Origin: Neorhizobium alkalisoli
GTDB taxonomy: Bacteria; Pseudomonadota; Alphaproteobacteria; Rhizobiales; Rhizobiaceae
Assembly (NCBI RefSeq): GCF_007829835.1
Contig: NZ_VIWP01000005.1
Coordinates: 310,001 to 374,000 of the forward strand
Direction of reading: 5' to 3'
Length of the DNA: 64,000 bases
Numbering within the stretch: position 1 is the stretch's first letter; each line of letters begins with the position of its first letter. Below the pieces are notes generated by a model. That model worked only from the letters and a program-made list of their open reading frames with translations, ran no database searches and was not told the origin of the DNA. The position numbers were made by a program, and so were the translations under genes. Of this stretch, positions 32,406-41,477 are shown one piece after another.

Positions 32406-33668
32406 TTAACGCCTCCGCCCCCTCTCCCCCAAATCCCCAACCTCCGGCTCCCATCCAAAAACACTCCGCCCTCCCCATTCATGCGACCGCAAAAACTCCC
32501 CCGCCACGATCTCCTTCAGATCCGGCCCGGTCACATATTTTTCCAGCTGCCGCGCCTGATCGTCCAGCCGCCGTAGCGCCTGCAATTCCTCATCTCGCCC
32601 GAGCCGCGCCTTGCCCACGGCCGATTTCATCACCCGGATCGTCTCGTCATAGACTTTTAGCGGCACCGGAAACGGATGCCGGTCCTTGCCGCCATGGGCG
32701 AGCGAGAAGCGCGCGGGGTCGGAAAAGCGGCAGGGCGCGCCGTGCACCACCTCGGCCACCATGGCAAGCGCGCTCACCGTGCGGGCGCCGACGCCGGGGG
32801 TGAGAAGCAGGTCTTCAAAATCCTTCGGGCCGCGGTCGATGGCGGCGGCGAGCGTCCCATGCAGACGTTTCATGTTGACGTCTTCCTCGCGCACGTCGTG
32901 GTGCTCGGGCATGATCAGATGCGGCAGCATCGGCTGGTCAAGCTCCCTTGCCTGCCGTTTCGGGTCGAGCGCGATCACCTCGCGGCAGATGCGGTCCGGC
33001 CCGAGCGAGGCCAAAAGATCGAGCTGGCCTTTTCGCGAGGCATCCGCCCGGCGGTCGGCGAGGTTGACGATCTCCCCCTGGCCGCGGCCTTCGATCGCCG
33101 CATGCGGGCTGTCGACGAAGCTGTTTATGCCTTCGGATAGCCAGTGATACCGCCGCGCCTGCCGGCGGTCGCCGTTCATGCCCTGCTGCACCACCACCCA
33201 TTTGCCGTCATCGGTGACGATGAAACCATGCAGATAGAGATCGAACCCGTCCTGCACAGCGGCACTATCCACCTTGGCGACGAGCCGGCTGGTCGTCGCA
33301 AGCCCTTGCCCGTCCAGGCCGGTGCGGTTGCCGATGGCGATCAGCTCGTCGGGCGTCAGGCGCGAGTTCTTGCCGCGGCCGCCGCAGATATGGATGCCGA
33401 GCTCGCCGGCCATCGGCGTCAGCCCGCGTTTCAGCGCGCCGATGACGCTGGTGGTAATGCCCGACGAATGCCAGTCCATGCCCATCACGGCGCCGAACGA
33501 CTGGAACCAGAAGGGATGCGCCAGCCGCTTCAAAAATTCGTCGCGGCCGTAATGGAGGATGATCGCTTCGGTAATGACGGCGCCGAGCTTCGTCATGCGC
33601 TCGCCGAGCCACCGGGGAACCCGGCCGCCGTGAAGCGGAAGATCGGCGCTGCCTGCTCTTTGAACCAT
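32406..33668 (-). CDS. DUF763-family protein
   Basis: 420 residues, full length for DUF763. Signature stretches are MVQRAGSADLPLHGGRVPRW at the N-terminus, FWFQSFGAVMGMDWHSSGITT near residue 50, HICGGRGKNSR near 95, DDGKWVVVQQGMNGDRRQARRYHW near 150 and HHDVREEDVNMKRLHGTL near 255. A helix-hairpin-helix-like motif near 280 (LLTPGVGARTVSALAM) suggests DNA or nucleic-acid binding. No activity is established. It follows the aminotransferase gene by 26 bp on the same strand, so the two may be co-transcribed by chance rather than by function. Confidence 0.82.
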   Translation of the reverse strand: MVQRAGSADLPLHGGRVPRWLGERMTKLGAVITEAIILHYGRDEFLKRLAHPFWFQSFGAVMGMDWHSSGITTSVIGALKRGLTPMAGELGIHICGGRGKNSRLTPDELIAIGNRTGLDGQGLATTSRLVAKVDSAAVQDGFDLYLHGFIVTDDGKWVVVQQGMNGDRRQARRYHWLSEGINSFVDSPHAAIEGRGQGEIVNLADRRADASRKGQLDLLASLGPDRICREVIALDPKRQARELDQPMLPHLIMPEHHDVREEDVNMKRLHGTLAAAIDRGPKDFEDLLLTPGVGARTVSALAMVAEVVHGAPCRFSDPARFSLAHGGKDRHPFPVPLKVYDETIRVMKSAVGKARLGRDEELQALRRLDDQARQLEKYVTGPDLKEIVAGEFLRSHEWGGRSVFGWEPEVGDLGERGRRR

Positions 33669-33694
33669 GCCCCTTTATAGGGCGGGACGCCGGT

Positions 33695-34867
33695 TTACGA
33701 CAGCGAAAAGTTCTTCAAACGTTCTTCCAGCAGCGCAATCGTCGCGACATCCGCATTGGCAAAGGCGAAGCGCAGGTAATGCTGCTGGCTGTCGCCGAAA
33801 TAGACGCCCGGAATGCAGGTAATGCCGGCCTGTTTGGCAAGCTGTTCGGCCACTTCCGCCGAACCCTTATTGCCGAAAGGATGGCGGACGAAGGCGAAAT
33901 AGGCGCCGATCGCATCGAGTTTCCAGTCGTTGAGGCCGCGCATGACGGCTTTCAGCGCATCGGCGCGGCGGCCGATTTCCTGGCGGTTTTCCTCGCGCCA
34001 GTCGGCCAGCAGCGGCAGCGCCTTGGCAACCGCACCCTGGGCCGAACGCGGCGCGCAGATCTGCAGATTGTCCATGATCTTGGCGATCTGGGTGATCACC
34101 GCCTCGCCGGCCGTGATGGCGCCGAGACGGTGGCCGGGAATGCAGAAGGATTTCGAAAAGCTGTAGAGGCTGATCAGCGTCTCTTCCCAGCCGGCAAGCG
34201 CAAACAGCCCGTGCGGCAACTGACCGGCATTGGGCAGGAAGTCGCGATAGGTCTCGTCGAGGATCAGCCAGATGCCCTTTTCGCGGCAGAGCTTGAAGAT
34301 CGCTTCCAGAAGCGACGGCGGATAGATGGCGCCGGTCGGATTGTTGGGCGAAACGAGCGCCAGCGCCTTCACGTCACCCGTGATCGCAGCCTCGATGCCG
34401 ACCAGATCCGGCAGAAAGCCGTTTTCGGCCGCGCAGGGCACAAAGGCGGTTTTGACGCCCATCATGGCAAGCGTCGTTTCGTGGTTGAAATAGAAGGGCT
34501 CGGTCATCAGCACCGTGCTGCCCGGACCGGCAACGGCCATGGCTGCACAGACAAAGGCCTGGTTGCAGCCCGAGGTGATCTGGATGTTTTTCGCTTCGAT
34601 GGCAGCACCATAAACACCGGAAAAATGGTCGGCATAGGCGGTGCGCAATTCCGTCTCGCCTTCGATCGGGCCGTAACCGGTAAAGGCCTTGGAGGATGCG
34701 GTTTCGCCCAGCAGGCGCAGCATGTCCGGATGGGCCGGATAACCGGGCACGGCCTGCGACAGGTCGATCAGCGGCCCCTTGGAACCGTCATAGGCGCGCC
34801 CCCAGGCGGCAACGGACGGAACGGGCGGCGGGGAAAGCTTTTCAACGAGGGGATTGAAGGCGGACAT
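33695..34867 (-). CDS. PLP-dependent class I/II aminotransferase
   Basis: 390 residues. PLP lysine in LYSFSKSFCIPGHRLG, with VSPNNPTGAIYP, LDETYRDFL and a C-terminal QQHYLRFAFAN. The ATG at 34867 (MSAFNPLVEKLSPPP) is taken; the same frame continues upstream but lies opposite the start of the sulfite-oxidase-like gene and is not coding. Family members act on diverse amino acids, and the context (DUF763, a sulfite-oxidase-like protein) does not reveal the substrate. Divergent from the next gene by 92 bp. Confidence 0.85.
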   Translation of the reverse strand: MSAFNPLVEKLSPPPVPSVAAWGRAYDGSKGPLIDLSQAVPGYPAHPDMLRLLGETASSKAFTGYGPIEGETELRTAYADHFSGVYGAAIEAKNIQITSGCNQAFVCAAMAVAGPGSTVLMTEPFYFNHETTLAMMGVKTAFVPCAAENGFLPDLVGIEAAITGDVKALALVSPNNPTGAIYPPSLLEAIFKLCREKGIWLILDETYRDFLPNAGQLPHGLFALAGWEETLISLYSFSKSFCIPGHRLGAITAGEAVITQIAKIMDNLQICAPRSAQGAVAKALPLLADWREENRQEIGRRADALKAVMRGLNDWKLDAIGAYFAFVRHPFGNKGSAEVAEQLAKQAGITCIPGVYFGDSQQHYLRFAFANADVATIALLEERLKNFSLS

Positions 34868-34959
34868 GATGCTTCCGGAACAGGATAATTTTAAAAGACG
34901 GGCGGTTGATTTCCGTCTCTTGTTGATCAGAATCCCCGTTAAAGCAAGGAGAACCGCCC

Positions 34960-35622
34960 ATGGCCGAAGACCTTCCCCCGCAGGATAGCAAGCTGACGGC
35001 CACCAAGCGCAAATGGGCCGATGAGGGAAAATTCCTGACCGGCCGTGTATCGAGGCCGGAAACGGACCGCCTGCCGCCCGGCCAGCATCTGGTGAAGAAC
35101 TGGCCGGTGCTGGATCTCGGCCAGCAGCCGAGTGTGACGACCGCGCAGTGGAAACTCGAAATCCGCGGCCTCGTCCACAATCCGCAGACGCTGGACTGGG
35201 CCGCCTTCCAGGCCCTGCCGCAGACGGAAATGCGCTCCGACATCCATTGCGTGACGACATGGTCGCGTTACGACAATGACTGGAAGGGTGTTTCCACCCA
35301 CGACCTTCTCGATCTCGTCGATCCGACCGAGGACGCCTATTCCGTCATGCTGACGAGTTATGACGGGTACACGACCAATCTTCTCCTCTCAGATTTCGCG
35401 GCCAGCGATGCGATCATCGTCACGGCCTGGGAGGGGAAACCGCTGACGGAAGAGCATGGCGGCCCGGTGCGCCTCGTCGTGCCGCATCTCTATTTCTGGA
35501 AAAGCGCCAAATGGCTGCGACGCATCGAGTTCTTGAACCACGACTTTGCGGGTTTCTGGGAGGAAAACGGCTATCACATGCGCGGCGACCCCTGGAAGGA
35601 AGAGCGCTATTCGGAAGATTGA
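34960..35622 (+). CDS. Sulfite-oxidase-like molybdopterin protein, cytoplasmic type
   Basis: 220 residues without a signal peptide, unlike the Tat-exported relative at 3 kb. The molybdopterin-binding domain spans most of the protein: IRGLVHNPQTLDWAAFQALP, the likely molybdenum-ligand cysteine in DIHCVTTWSRYDNDWKG (~90), HGGPVRLVVPHLYFWKSAKW and a C-terminal FWEENGYHMRGDPW. It belongs to the 'sulfite oxidase-like oxidoreductase' branch; the substrate is unknown. AAGGAGAACCGCCC precedes the ATG. Confidence 0.83.
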   Translation: MAEDLPPQDSKLTATKRKWADEGKFLTGRVSRPETDRLPPGQHLVKNWPVLDLGQQPSVTTAQWKLEIRGLVHNPQTLDWAAFQALPQTEMRSDIHCVTTWSRYDNDWKGVSTHDLLDLVDPTEDAYSVMLTSYDGYTTNLLLSDFAASDAIIVTAWEGKPLTEEHGGPVRLVVPHLYFWKSAKWLRRIEFLNHDFAGFWEENGYHMRGDPWKEERYSED

Positions 35623-35664
35623 GGCGTGCCCTGCCGAAGGGCCACGCCTCGCTCTCCAAAAACC

Positions 35665-36264
35665 TCAACCAAACTTGACCAGGTTCAGCGCCGGCAGCGG
35701 GCCACCCGGAAACTGCGCCAGCTTGGCGCCGACAGCCAGGGCCCCGAGATCGATGCCGAAGAAACCGAGCTTTTCGATCAGGCCGGCAATCTCCGCCTTC
35801 GCATCTACATCGTCACCGGAATAAGACAGCACGCGCTTGCCGCCTTCGGAAGCCGGGTCGGCTTCGAGCAGGCTGGCGAACAGGTGGTTGAATGCCTTCA
35901 CAACCTGTGCGCCGGGCACCAAGTCGGCAAAGATTTCGCTGGACGTACGACCGCCGAGATCGGCCGGCTTGAAGGCCGGCGCTTCGATCGAATTGTTGGT
36001 GTCGACGACAACCCGGCCATTCCATGCTGGCAGGCCGGAAAGCGCACCCGGCAGCTTGGTCCAGGGCACGGCGACGAAAACGATATCCGCACTTGCGGCC
36101 TCCGCGATCGTGCCGGCGGAAATGAAGGGCGAAAGTTCTGCCGAAAGTTCGGAAAGTGTTTCCGGGCCGCGGCTGTTGGCGATCGTGGCCTTGATGCCGG
36201 CACGGGCGAGGATGCGGGCGACTGCCGTGCCGATCTTGCCGGCGCCGATAATACCGATGGTCAT
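35665..36264 (-). CDS. NADPH-dependent F420 reductase-type dinucleotide-binding protein
   Basis: 199 residues with a Rossmann nucleotide site at the N-terminus (MTIGIIGAGKIGTAVARIL) and the pattern of the NADP oxidoreductase coenzyme F420-dependent family (VVVDTNNSIEAP, VVKAFNHLFASLL, SGDDVDAKAEIAGLIEKLGF). Such proteins in bacteria lacking F420 reduce other cofactors or act on small aldehydes/ketones. I chose ATG 36264 because GGAG lies 8 bp before it; a GTG nine bases upstream overlaps that site. It is divergent from a LysR regulator, its probable controller. Confidence 0.83.
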   Translation of the reverse strand: MTIGIIGAGKIGTAVARILARAGIKATIANSRGPETLSELSAELSPFISAGTIAEAASADIVFVAVPWTKLPGALSGLPAWNGRVVVDTNNSIEAPAFKPADLGGRTSSEIFADLVPGAQVVKAFNHLFASLLEADPASEGGKRVLSYSGDDVDAKAEIAGLIEKLGFFGIDLGALAVGAKLAQFPGGPLPALNLVKFG

Positions 36265-36313
36265 GATATTCACTCCGTTCGTGTTTCGATGGAGGGAATA
36301 TCGGCTCTTTATT

Positions 36314-36328
36314 GGCTACGGATTAGCC
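36314..36328. promoter_or_regulatory. Candidate LysR-binding dyad
   Basis: GGCTA (36314-36318) and TAGCC (36324-36328) form a short inverted repeat between the divergent reductase and LysR genes, at a position expected for a LysR recognition site. Short and unverified. Confidence 0.4.
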
Positions 36329-36374
36329 GGTAATATCGCGCATTATTTTCAAGCATTCTTTGAAGATTGCGGTC

Positions 36375-37328
36375 ATGGAAAATCTCGCCAATCTCGAATC
36401 CTTCCTGCGCTCGGCGGAACTGGGCGGTTTTTCGGCCGCCGCCCGCAGGCTGGCGCTGACGCCCGCCGCGGTCAGCCGCAACGTCGCCATGCTGGAGCGT
36501 AATCTCGGTGTGCGGCTTTTCCAGCGCACCACCCGCAAGCTGACCCTGACGGAGGCCGGCGAGCGGTTTCTGGCCGAAGTTGGCTCGCATGTCGAAGCGC
36601 TGCAGGCAGCGATTGCCGGCGCATCATCGGAAAGTTCCGAACCCTCCGGCCTATTGAAAGTCAGCATGAGCCCGCATTTCGGCAGCGATTACATCCTGCC
36701 GCTTCTGCCGGCCTTCCTGGAGAAATACCCAAAAATCCGGCCGGAATGGACGTTTGAGAACCGCCAGGTGGATCTCGTCGCCGAGGGGTATGATGCGGCG
36801 ATCGGCGGCGGCCTCGAACTGACGCCCGGCATGATCGCGAAAACCCTGGCACCGGCGCATCTCGTCGCCGTCGCCTCGCCCGCCTTCATGGCCGGCCGGC
36901 CGATGCCGCTCAACCCGCAGGGGCTAGCGGATCTTCCCGGCATTCAGATGCGCTCGTCCAATACCGGCCGGATCCGCCAATGGACGATGCGCAATGCCGC
37001 CGGCACAGAAATGTCCGCTCCGCTTTCCGATAGCGTTACCATGAACGATCCCGCCGCGATCCGTCAGGCCGCCATTCTCGGCCTCGGCGTCTCGCTGATC
37101 GCCATGCCGGATGCACTCTTCTATCTGGAAAGCGGCGAACTGATCCGGCTTCTGCCGGACTGGTATGCCGATATCGGTCTGATCTCGATCTATTACGCCA
37201 ACCGCACGCTGCTGCCGGCCAAGACGCGGGTGTTCACCGATTTCGTCACCGAGCATTTTCGCAGGGAACGGCTGGCAGAAAAGTTTGCAGGGAGTATCGG
37301 GCTGTCGAATATGGCAAAGAGGCTGTAG
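36375..37328 (+). CDS. LysR-family transcriptional regulator
   Basis: 317 residues. HTH at 5-60 (LESFLRSAELGGFSAAARRLALTPAAVSRNVAMLERNLGVRLFQRTTRKLTLTEAG) and a GbpR/AaeR-type effector domain (SPHFGSDYILPLLPAFLEKYP, ILGLGVSLIAMPDALFY). The ATG at 36375 (MENLANLE) is the natural LysR start; an in-frame TTG 15 bp earlier is the alternative. It is divergent from the dinucleotide-binding reductase and would be expected to regulate it. The effector is unknown. Confidence 0.86.
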   Translation: MENLANLESFLRSAELGGFSAAARRLALTPAAVSRNVAMLERNLGVRLFQRTTRKLTLTEAGERFLAEVGSHVEALQAAIAGASSESSEPSGLLKVSMSPHFGSDYILPLLPAFLEKYPKIRPEWTFENRQVDLVAEGYDAAIGGGLELTPGMIAKTLAPAHLVAVASPAFMAGRPMPLNPQGLADLPGIQMRSSNTGRIRQWTMRNAAGTEMSAPLSDSVTMNDPAAIRQAAILGLGVSLIAMPDALFYLESGELIRLLPDWYADIGLISIYYANRTLLPAKTRVFTDFVTEHFRRERLAEKFAGSIGLSNMAKRL

Positions 37329-37331
37329 CTT

Positions 37332-37471
37332 GCCCCTCATCCGGCTGCCGCCACCTTCTCCCCGTTAAAACGGGGAGAAGGGTATGCCGAAACCGCTCGC
37401 TCTACATTCAAGCCCACTTGAGGCAGTTCCCCTCTCCCCGTCAAAACGGGGAGAGGGTTAGGGTGAGGGGC
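37332..37471. repeat. RIME-like mosaic repeat, type B copy 1
   Basis: 140 bp with ends GCCCCTCA/TGAGGGGC (37332-37339, 37464-37471) and two strong palindromes, CTTCTCCCCGTT/AACGGGGAGAAG (37355-37380) and CCCTCTCCCCGT/ACGGGGAGAGGG (37430-37457). Same family as the copy at 43.4 kb, in opposite orientation. Confidence 0.85.
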
Positions 37472-37490
37472 AGCTTTTGAGGTTGCGCCT

Positions 37491-39782
37491 TCAGATCAGC
37501 TTCTCCAGCGTGATCGGCAGATCCCGAACACGCTTGCCCGTCGCATGGAACACCGCATTGGCAATCGCCGGCGCCACCCCAACAATGCCGACCTCGCCGA
37601 CACCCTTGCCACCGAGCGCCGAGGCATTGAGATCCGGCACGCCGACCGAGATCACCTGGAGATCGGGAATGTCGGAATTGGTCGGCACGAGATAGTCGCC
37701 GACATTGTTGTTGATCGTCCTTCCGTTGCGGGCGTCGACGATACCTTCTTCCAACAGCGCCTGGCCGACGCCCATGATGATGCCGCCGCGCCATTGGCTC
37801 TCGACCATCTTTGGATTGTAGAGTCGGCCGCAATCGAAGGCCGAGACCATGCGGGAAACGCGCACCGTGCCAAAATCCTCGTCGACCCGCACTTCGGCAA
37901 AATGGGCGCACCAGCTGTGCATGGAAAATTCGCCCATGGTCGGCCCCATGACCTTGGCCATGGTCGTCCAGGCGCGACGCTGGTCCTCGGCGGTCTGGGC
38001 ATCGTCGGACAGCGTGTTTCGACGGATTTCGAGCGTGTCGCGGCCGAGTGCCGTCATCAGTTCGGCAAGCGACAGCGACGGGCCATCGTCACGCGGCAGC
38101 GAAACACGGCCGGCGGCGAGCGAGAGCGTGTTGGCGCCGGTATCGCGGAAGGGCGAACCGGCTTCGCTGAGTGCCAGACCGATCAGCTCGTCGCGGGCGG
38201 CAACCGCCGTCTTGTGCACGGCACCGGTGATCGAACCGGCCAGCATCGAGCCACCGGCAATCGCCGAGCCCGGCAGGCGGCTGTCGCCGAGCAGCACGTC
38301 GATCTGGTCGACCGGCACGCCGAGCGCTTCGGATGCCGTCTGCGCCAGGATCGTATAGGTGCCCTGCCCCATGTCGATCGAACCCGACACGACCTCGACG
38401 CGACCGTTCTTGAGGATACGGATCATCGCCTCGCTCGGCGCCCGGATGACCGGGAACGTGCCGCAGCCTATGCCCCAGCCGATCAGCGTATTACCGTCGC
38501 GCATGGAGCGCGGTTCATGGCTGCGCTTCTCCCAACCAAAGGCGGCGGCGCCTTCCGTCAAAGCCTCGCGCAGGCGCCGTGTCGACCACGGCTTGCCGGA
38601 TTGATAATCGTGATCGGCATAGTTTTTCAGCCGCAGTTCGAGCGGATCCATGCCGAGTGCATAGGCAAGCTCTTCCATGGCGCTTTCGATGCCATAGGAG
38701 CTCGGGTTCTTGCCCGGCCCGCGCAGCGCGCCCGGCGTGACCGTATTGACCGGCACGATGCGGTGTTCGGACGAGTAGTTTTCGACCTTGTAGAGAACCG
38801 GGGTCGCGGCCCCCGTCTGTTCGGCATAATCCGCATAAACCGAGGTTTCGCTGTAACCGCGATGCACGATCGCCTGCAGAATACCGTCCTTCGTGGCGCC
38901 GAGCGCGATCTTCTGGCGGGTCGCGGCGCGGCCACCATAGCTGGTGAAATTCTGCGGCCTTGTAACGGCGAGCTTGACCGGCCGGCCGAGCTTTTTCGCC
39001 GCCGCGACAGCCACCGCGCCAAAGGCCAGCGGCTGTCCCTTGGAGCCGAAACCGCCGCCGATGAAGGGCGAAATGATCCGCACGTTTTCCAGTGGCAGGG
39101 AAAACCATTCGGCATACATGCGCGCCATGCCATGCGACCACTGGCTCGGCTCCCAGATGGTCAGCTGATCGCCTTCCCAGCGGGCGATCAGGCCATGCGG
39201 CTCCATCGCCACGTGATATTCGCGCGGCGTGCGGTATTCGGCCTCGATCGTCACGTCGCTTGCGGCAAGAGCTGCCTCGGCATCACCCCAGCCGACAGTG
39301 AGATTGCCCATCATCTTGCCTTCGCCGGCGGCAGGATCTTCGAGATCCTTGACCGATGCCGTCTCCTCATAGGAGACGGTGATCAGTCTTGCCGCTTCCG
39401 CTGCCTGTTCGCGGCTTTCGGCGATCACGGCTGCGATCGACTGGCCGTTGAACTGCACATTGCGCGGCAGCGGATAATAGGCCTCGTCTTTCGGCGCGGT
39501 GCCGGCCCAGTCACCGGCGGCACGAAGACCGAGATCGTCTTCCGGCGTCAGGACCAGAAGCACGCCGGGCATGGCGGACGCCCTCGAAATGTCGACGGCC
39601 ACGACCTTGCCGGCCGCAATCGTGCTCTGCACCAGAACGGCATGCACAACGCCTTCGGTCGGATATTCGAGCGCGTAAGTTGCCGCACCCGTGACCTTGA
39701 GATTGCCTTCGAAACGCGAAAGGCGGCCACCGACCATGCCGTCGGATGCATCGCCATGTTTGCGGGGTACCATGATGGTCAT
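37491..39782 (-). CDS. paoC: Molybdenum hydroxylase large subunit (PaoC / xanthine dehydrogenase family)
   Basis: 763 residues, full length for the molybdopterin cytosine dinucleotide-binding subunit. Conserved stretches include IEAEYRTPREYHVAMEPHGLIARWEGD near residue 180, FIGGGFGSKGQP near 240, GALRGPGKNPSSYGIESAMEELA near 355, DMGQGTYTILAQ near 490 and a C-terminal KGVGEVGIVGVAPAIANA, whose Glu is the expected catalytic base. The ATG at 39782 overlaps the FAD-subunit stop codon by ATGA. With its two partners it is most like PaoABC, an aldehyde oxidoreductase. Confidence 0.86.
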   Translation of the reverse strand: MTIMVPRKHGDASDGMVGGRLSRFEGNLKVTGAATYALEYPTEGVVHAVLVQSTIAAGKVVAVDISRASAMPGVLLVLTPEDDLGLRAAGDWAGTAPKDEAYYPLPRNVQFNGQSIAAVIAESREQAAEAARLITVSYEETASVKDLEDPAAGEGKMMGNLTVGWGDAEAALAASDVTIEAEYRTPREYHVAMEPHGLIARWEGDQLTIWEPSQWSHGMARMYAEWFSLPLENVRIISPFIGGGFGSKGQPLAFGAVAVAAAKKLGRPVKLAVTRPQNFTSYGGRAATRQKIALGATKDGILQAIVHRGYSETSVYADYAEQTGAATPVLYKVENYSSEHRIVPVNTVTPGALRGPGKNPSSYGIESAMEELAYALGMDPLELRLKNYADHDYQSGKPWSTRRLREALTEGAAAFGWEKRSHEPRSMRDGNTLIGWGIGCGTFPVIRAPSEAMIRILKNGRVEVVSGSIDMGQGTYTILAQTASEALGVPVDQIDVLLGDSRLPGSAIAGGSMLAGSITGAVHKTAVAARDELIGLALSEAGSPFRDTGANTLSLAAGRVSLPRDDGPSLSLAELMTALGRDTLEIRRNTLSDDAQTAEDQRRAWTTMAKVMGPTMGEFSMHSWCAHFAEVRVDEDFGTVRVSRMVSAFDCGRLYNPKMVESQWRGGIIMGVGQALLEEGIVDARNGRTINNNVGDYLVPTNSDIPDLQVISVGVPDLNASALGGKGVGEVGIVGVAPAIANAVFHATGKRVRDLPITLEKLI

Positions 39783-40786
39783 GCGAGACCTCCCGTTTTC
39801 ATGGCCGTTTTCAGGGCCAATTGCTGGATAGCGCGGACGACGACGCGCGGAGCGAGCTCGATCTTGTAGGCATTGTCGCCCTGGGCGACGGCGCCTTCCA
39901 TGGCAAGCCGGCTCGCCTTTTCGACTGTCCCGGCCGACAATGTCTTGCCGATCAATGCCTGTTCGACGGCCCGTGCCCGCCACGGCTTTGTGGCGACGCC
40001 ACCGAGAGCAACACGGATGTCTTTGACGGTTTTGCCATCCGCCTCGAGTTCGAAGCCGACCGCAGCACTCGCCGCAGCGAACTCATAGGATTGCCGGTCG
40101 CGGACCTTGAGATAGATGGAGTTTTTCGCAGCGGCCGATGCCGGGATAGCGATACCGGTAATGATCTCGCCGCGGCCAAGCACGGTTTCCTTGTCCGGCG
40201 TATCGCCGGGGAGCCGATAGAAATCCTCGACCAGCACGGTCTTGCCGGCAAAGCTCACCGTTGCATCGAAGGCGACGAGGGCAACGGCAAGGTCACCGGG
40301 ATTGGTGGCAAGACAGTGTTCGCTGGTGCCAAGCACCGCATGATTGCGGGTGACGCCGCCGAGCGCCGAACAACCGGACCCCGGAGCCCGCTTGTTGCAG
40401 GCCGGAAACGTGCCCGGATCGCGAAAATAGGGACAGCGCGTCCGCTGCAGAAGATTGCCGCCGATCGTGGCCATGTTGCGCAGCTGCGCGGAGGCGGCCA
40501 GCGACAGCGATTCGGATACGGCCGGGAAGGCAGCCTTGATCGACGGATGGTCGGCAACTTCAGACATGCGTGCCAGCGCGCCGATCGTGGCTGCATCTGC
40601 GGAAACGATGATATCGGAAAGGCCCGGAAGATGGGTGATATCGATCACCGTCTCGGGCGCAGCAACGCCGCATTTGGCGAGATCGAGCAACGTCGTGCCG
40701 CCGGCAAGAATTGCGGCGCCGGCCTGCAGGGCGGCCTGGCTTGCGGCTTCAGCCGAAGTCGCGCGAACATAGGAAAAATCCTTCAT
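39779..40786 (-). CDS. paoB: Molybdenum hydroxylase FAD subunit with an extra Fe-S cluster site (PaoB-like)
   Basis: 335 residues. The FAD site is near residue 30 (GAAILAGGTTLLDLAKCGV) and NLLQRTRCPYFRDPGTFPAC, continued by NKRAPGSGCSALG, adds four cysteines near 125-150. In PaoB-type subunits this cysteine-rich loop binds a [4Fe-4S] cluster that plain xanthine dehydrogenase FAD subunits lack, which argues for the PaoABC subgroup. The start (ATG 40786) overlaps the Fe-S subunit's stop by one base, so the three subunits are translationally coupled. Confidence 0.86.
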   Translation of the reverse strand: MKDFSYVRATSAEAASQAALQAGAAILAGGTTLLDLAKCGVAAPETVIDITHLPGLSDIIVSADAATIGALARMSEVADHPSIKAAFPAVSESLSLAASAQLRNMATIGGNLLQRTRCPYFRDPGTFPACNKRAPGSGCSALGGVTRNHAVLGTSEHCLATNPGDLAVALVAFDATVSFAGKTVLVEDFYRLPGDTPDKETVLGRGEIITGIAIPASAAAKNSIYLKVRDRQSYEFAAASAAVGFELEADGKTVKDIRVALGGVATKPWRARAVEQALIGKTLSAGTVEKASRLAMEGAVAQGDNAYKIELAPRVVVRAIQQLALKTAMKTGGLA

Positions 40787-41292
40787 CACGCCACCTCCGC
40801 CGTTTCGCGCACGGGAGTGTTTACGGCCTCGGCAGCCTCGCGCACGGCAGCGACAATGCTGTTATAGGCCCCGCAGCGACAGAGATTGCCGGACATGTAT
40901 TCGCGGATTTCCGCATCCGAACCGGCATGGCCTTCGCGGATACAGGCGACGGCCGACATGATCTGGCCCGGCGTACAGTAACCGCACTGGAAAGCGTCAT
41001 GCTCCAGAAATGCCGCCTGCACCGCATGCAGCGTGCCGTCTTCTCCGGCAATGCCTTCGATCGTGTTCACCTGACGGCCTTCGACCTGGGCCGCCAGGGT
41101 GAGACAGGAGAGCACGCGCCTGCCATCGACATGACAGGTGCAGGCGCCGCACTGGCCCTGATCACAGCCCTTTTTCGTGCCGGTCATCTGCAGGTGATCG
41201 CGCAGCGCATCGAGCAGCGTCACCCGTGGTTCGACATCGAGCGCATGGGCCCTGCCATTGATATCGAGGTTGAGATGGATGGTTCGTGTCAT
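40786..41292 (-). CDS. paoA: Molybdenum hydroxylase [2Fe-2S] subunit (PaoA-like, no Tat signal)
   Basis: 168 residues with the two expected [2Fe-2S] sites: GCDQGQCGACTCHVDGRRVLSCL (ferredoxin-like, ~45-70) and CGYCTPGQIMSAV with NLCRCGAY (~105-150). It is first in the three-gene operon. E. coli PaoA begins with a twin-arginine signal and the complex is periplasmic; this protein starts directly with MTRTIHLNLDINGRA, and there is no in-frame extension, so the complex here is predicted to stay in the cytoplasm. Confidence 0.86.
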   Translation of the reverse strand: MTRTIHLNLDINGRAHALDVEPRVTLLDALRDHLQMTGTKKGCDQGQCGACTCHVDGRRVLSCLTLAAQVEGRQVNTIEGIAGEDGTLHAVQAAFLEHDAFQCGYCTPGQIMSAVACIREGHAGSDAEIREYMSGNLCRCGAYNSIVAAVREAAEAVNTPVRETAEVA

Positions 41293-41477
41293 GATAAGCT
41301 CCTGCTATCGTCACGAGACATGGATTTTTCCGGATCAGGCTCCGGATATGAAATTCTGATGCGGGGCGTGTGGCCGCCTGGCGGTCCTGCCCTAAATGGA
41401 TGGCGAAGAGAAAAGATCCCGATCTTTCGACATGACATCCGGCCCTCTTCTGCACTAAGAAGTGCAAGGCACTCCAG

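Noticed and set aside
32144..32482. 112-codon frame upstream of the 146-residue hypothetical protein
   Set aside because: No ribosome-binding site, overlaps DUF763 end and the possible decayed repeat; translation has no family resemblance.
37545..39869. 774-codon open frame on the plus strand opposite the molybdenum hydroxylase large subunit
   Set aside because: The minus strand encodes a full, motif-complete family member with operon overlaps; the plus frame has no ribosome-binding site or recognisable domain and reflects GC-rich codon bias.
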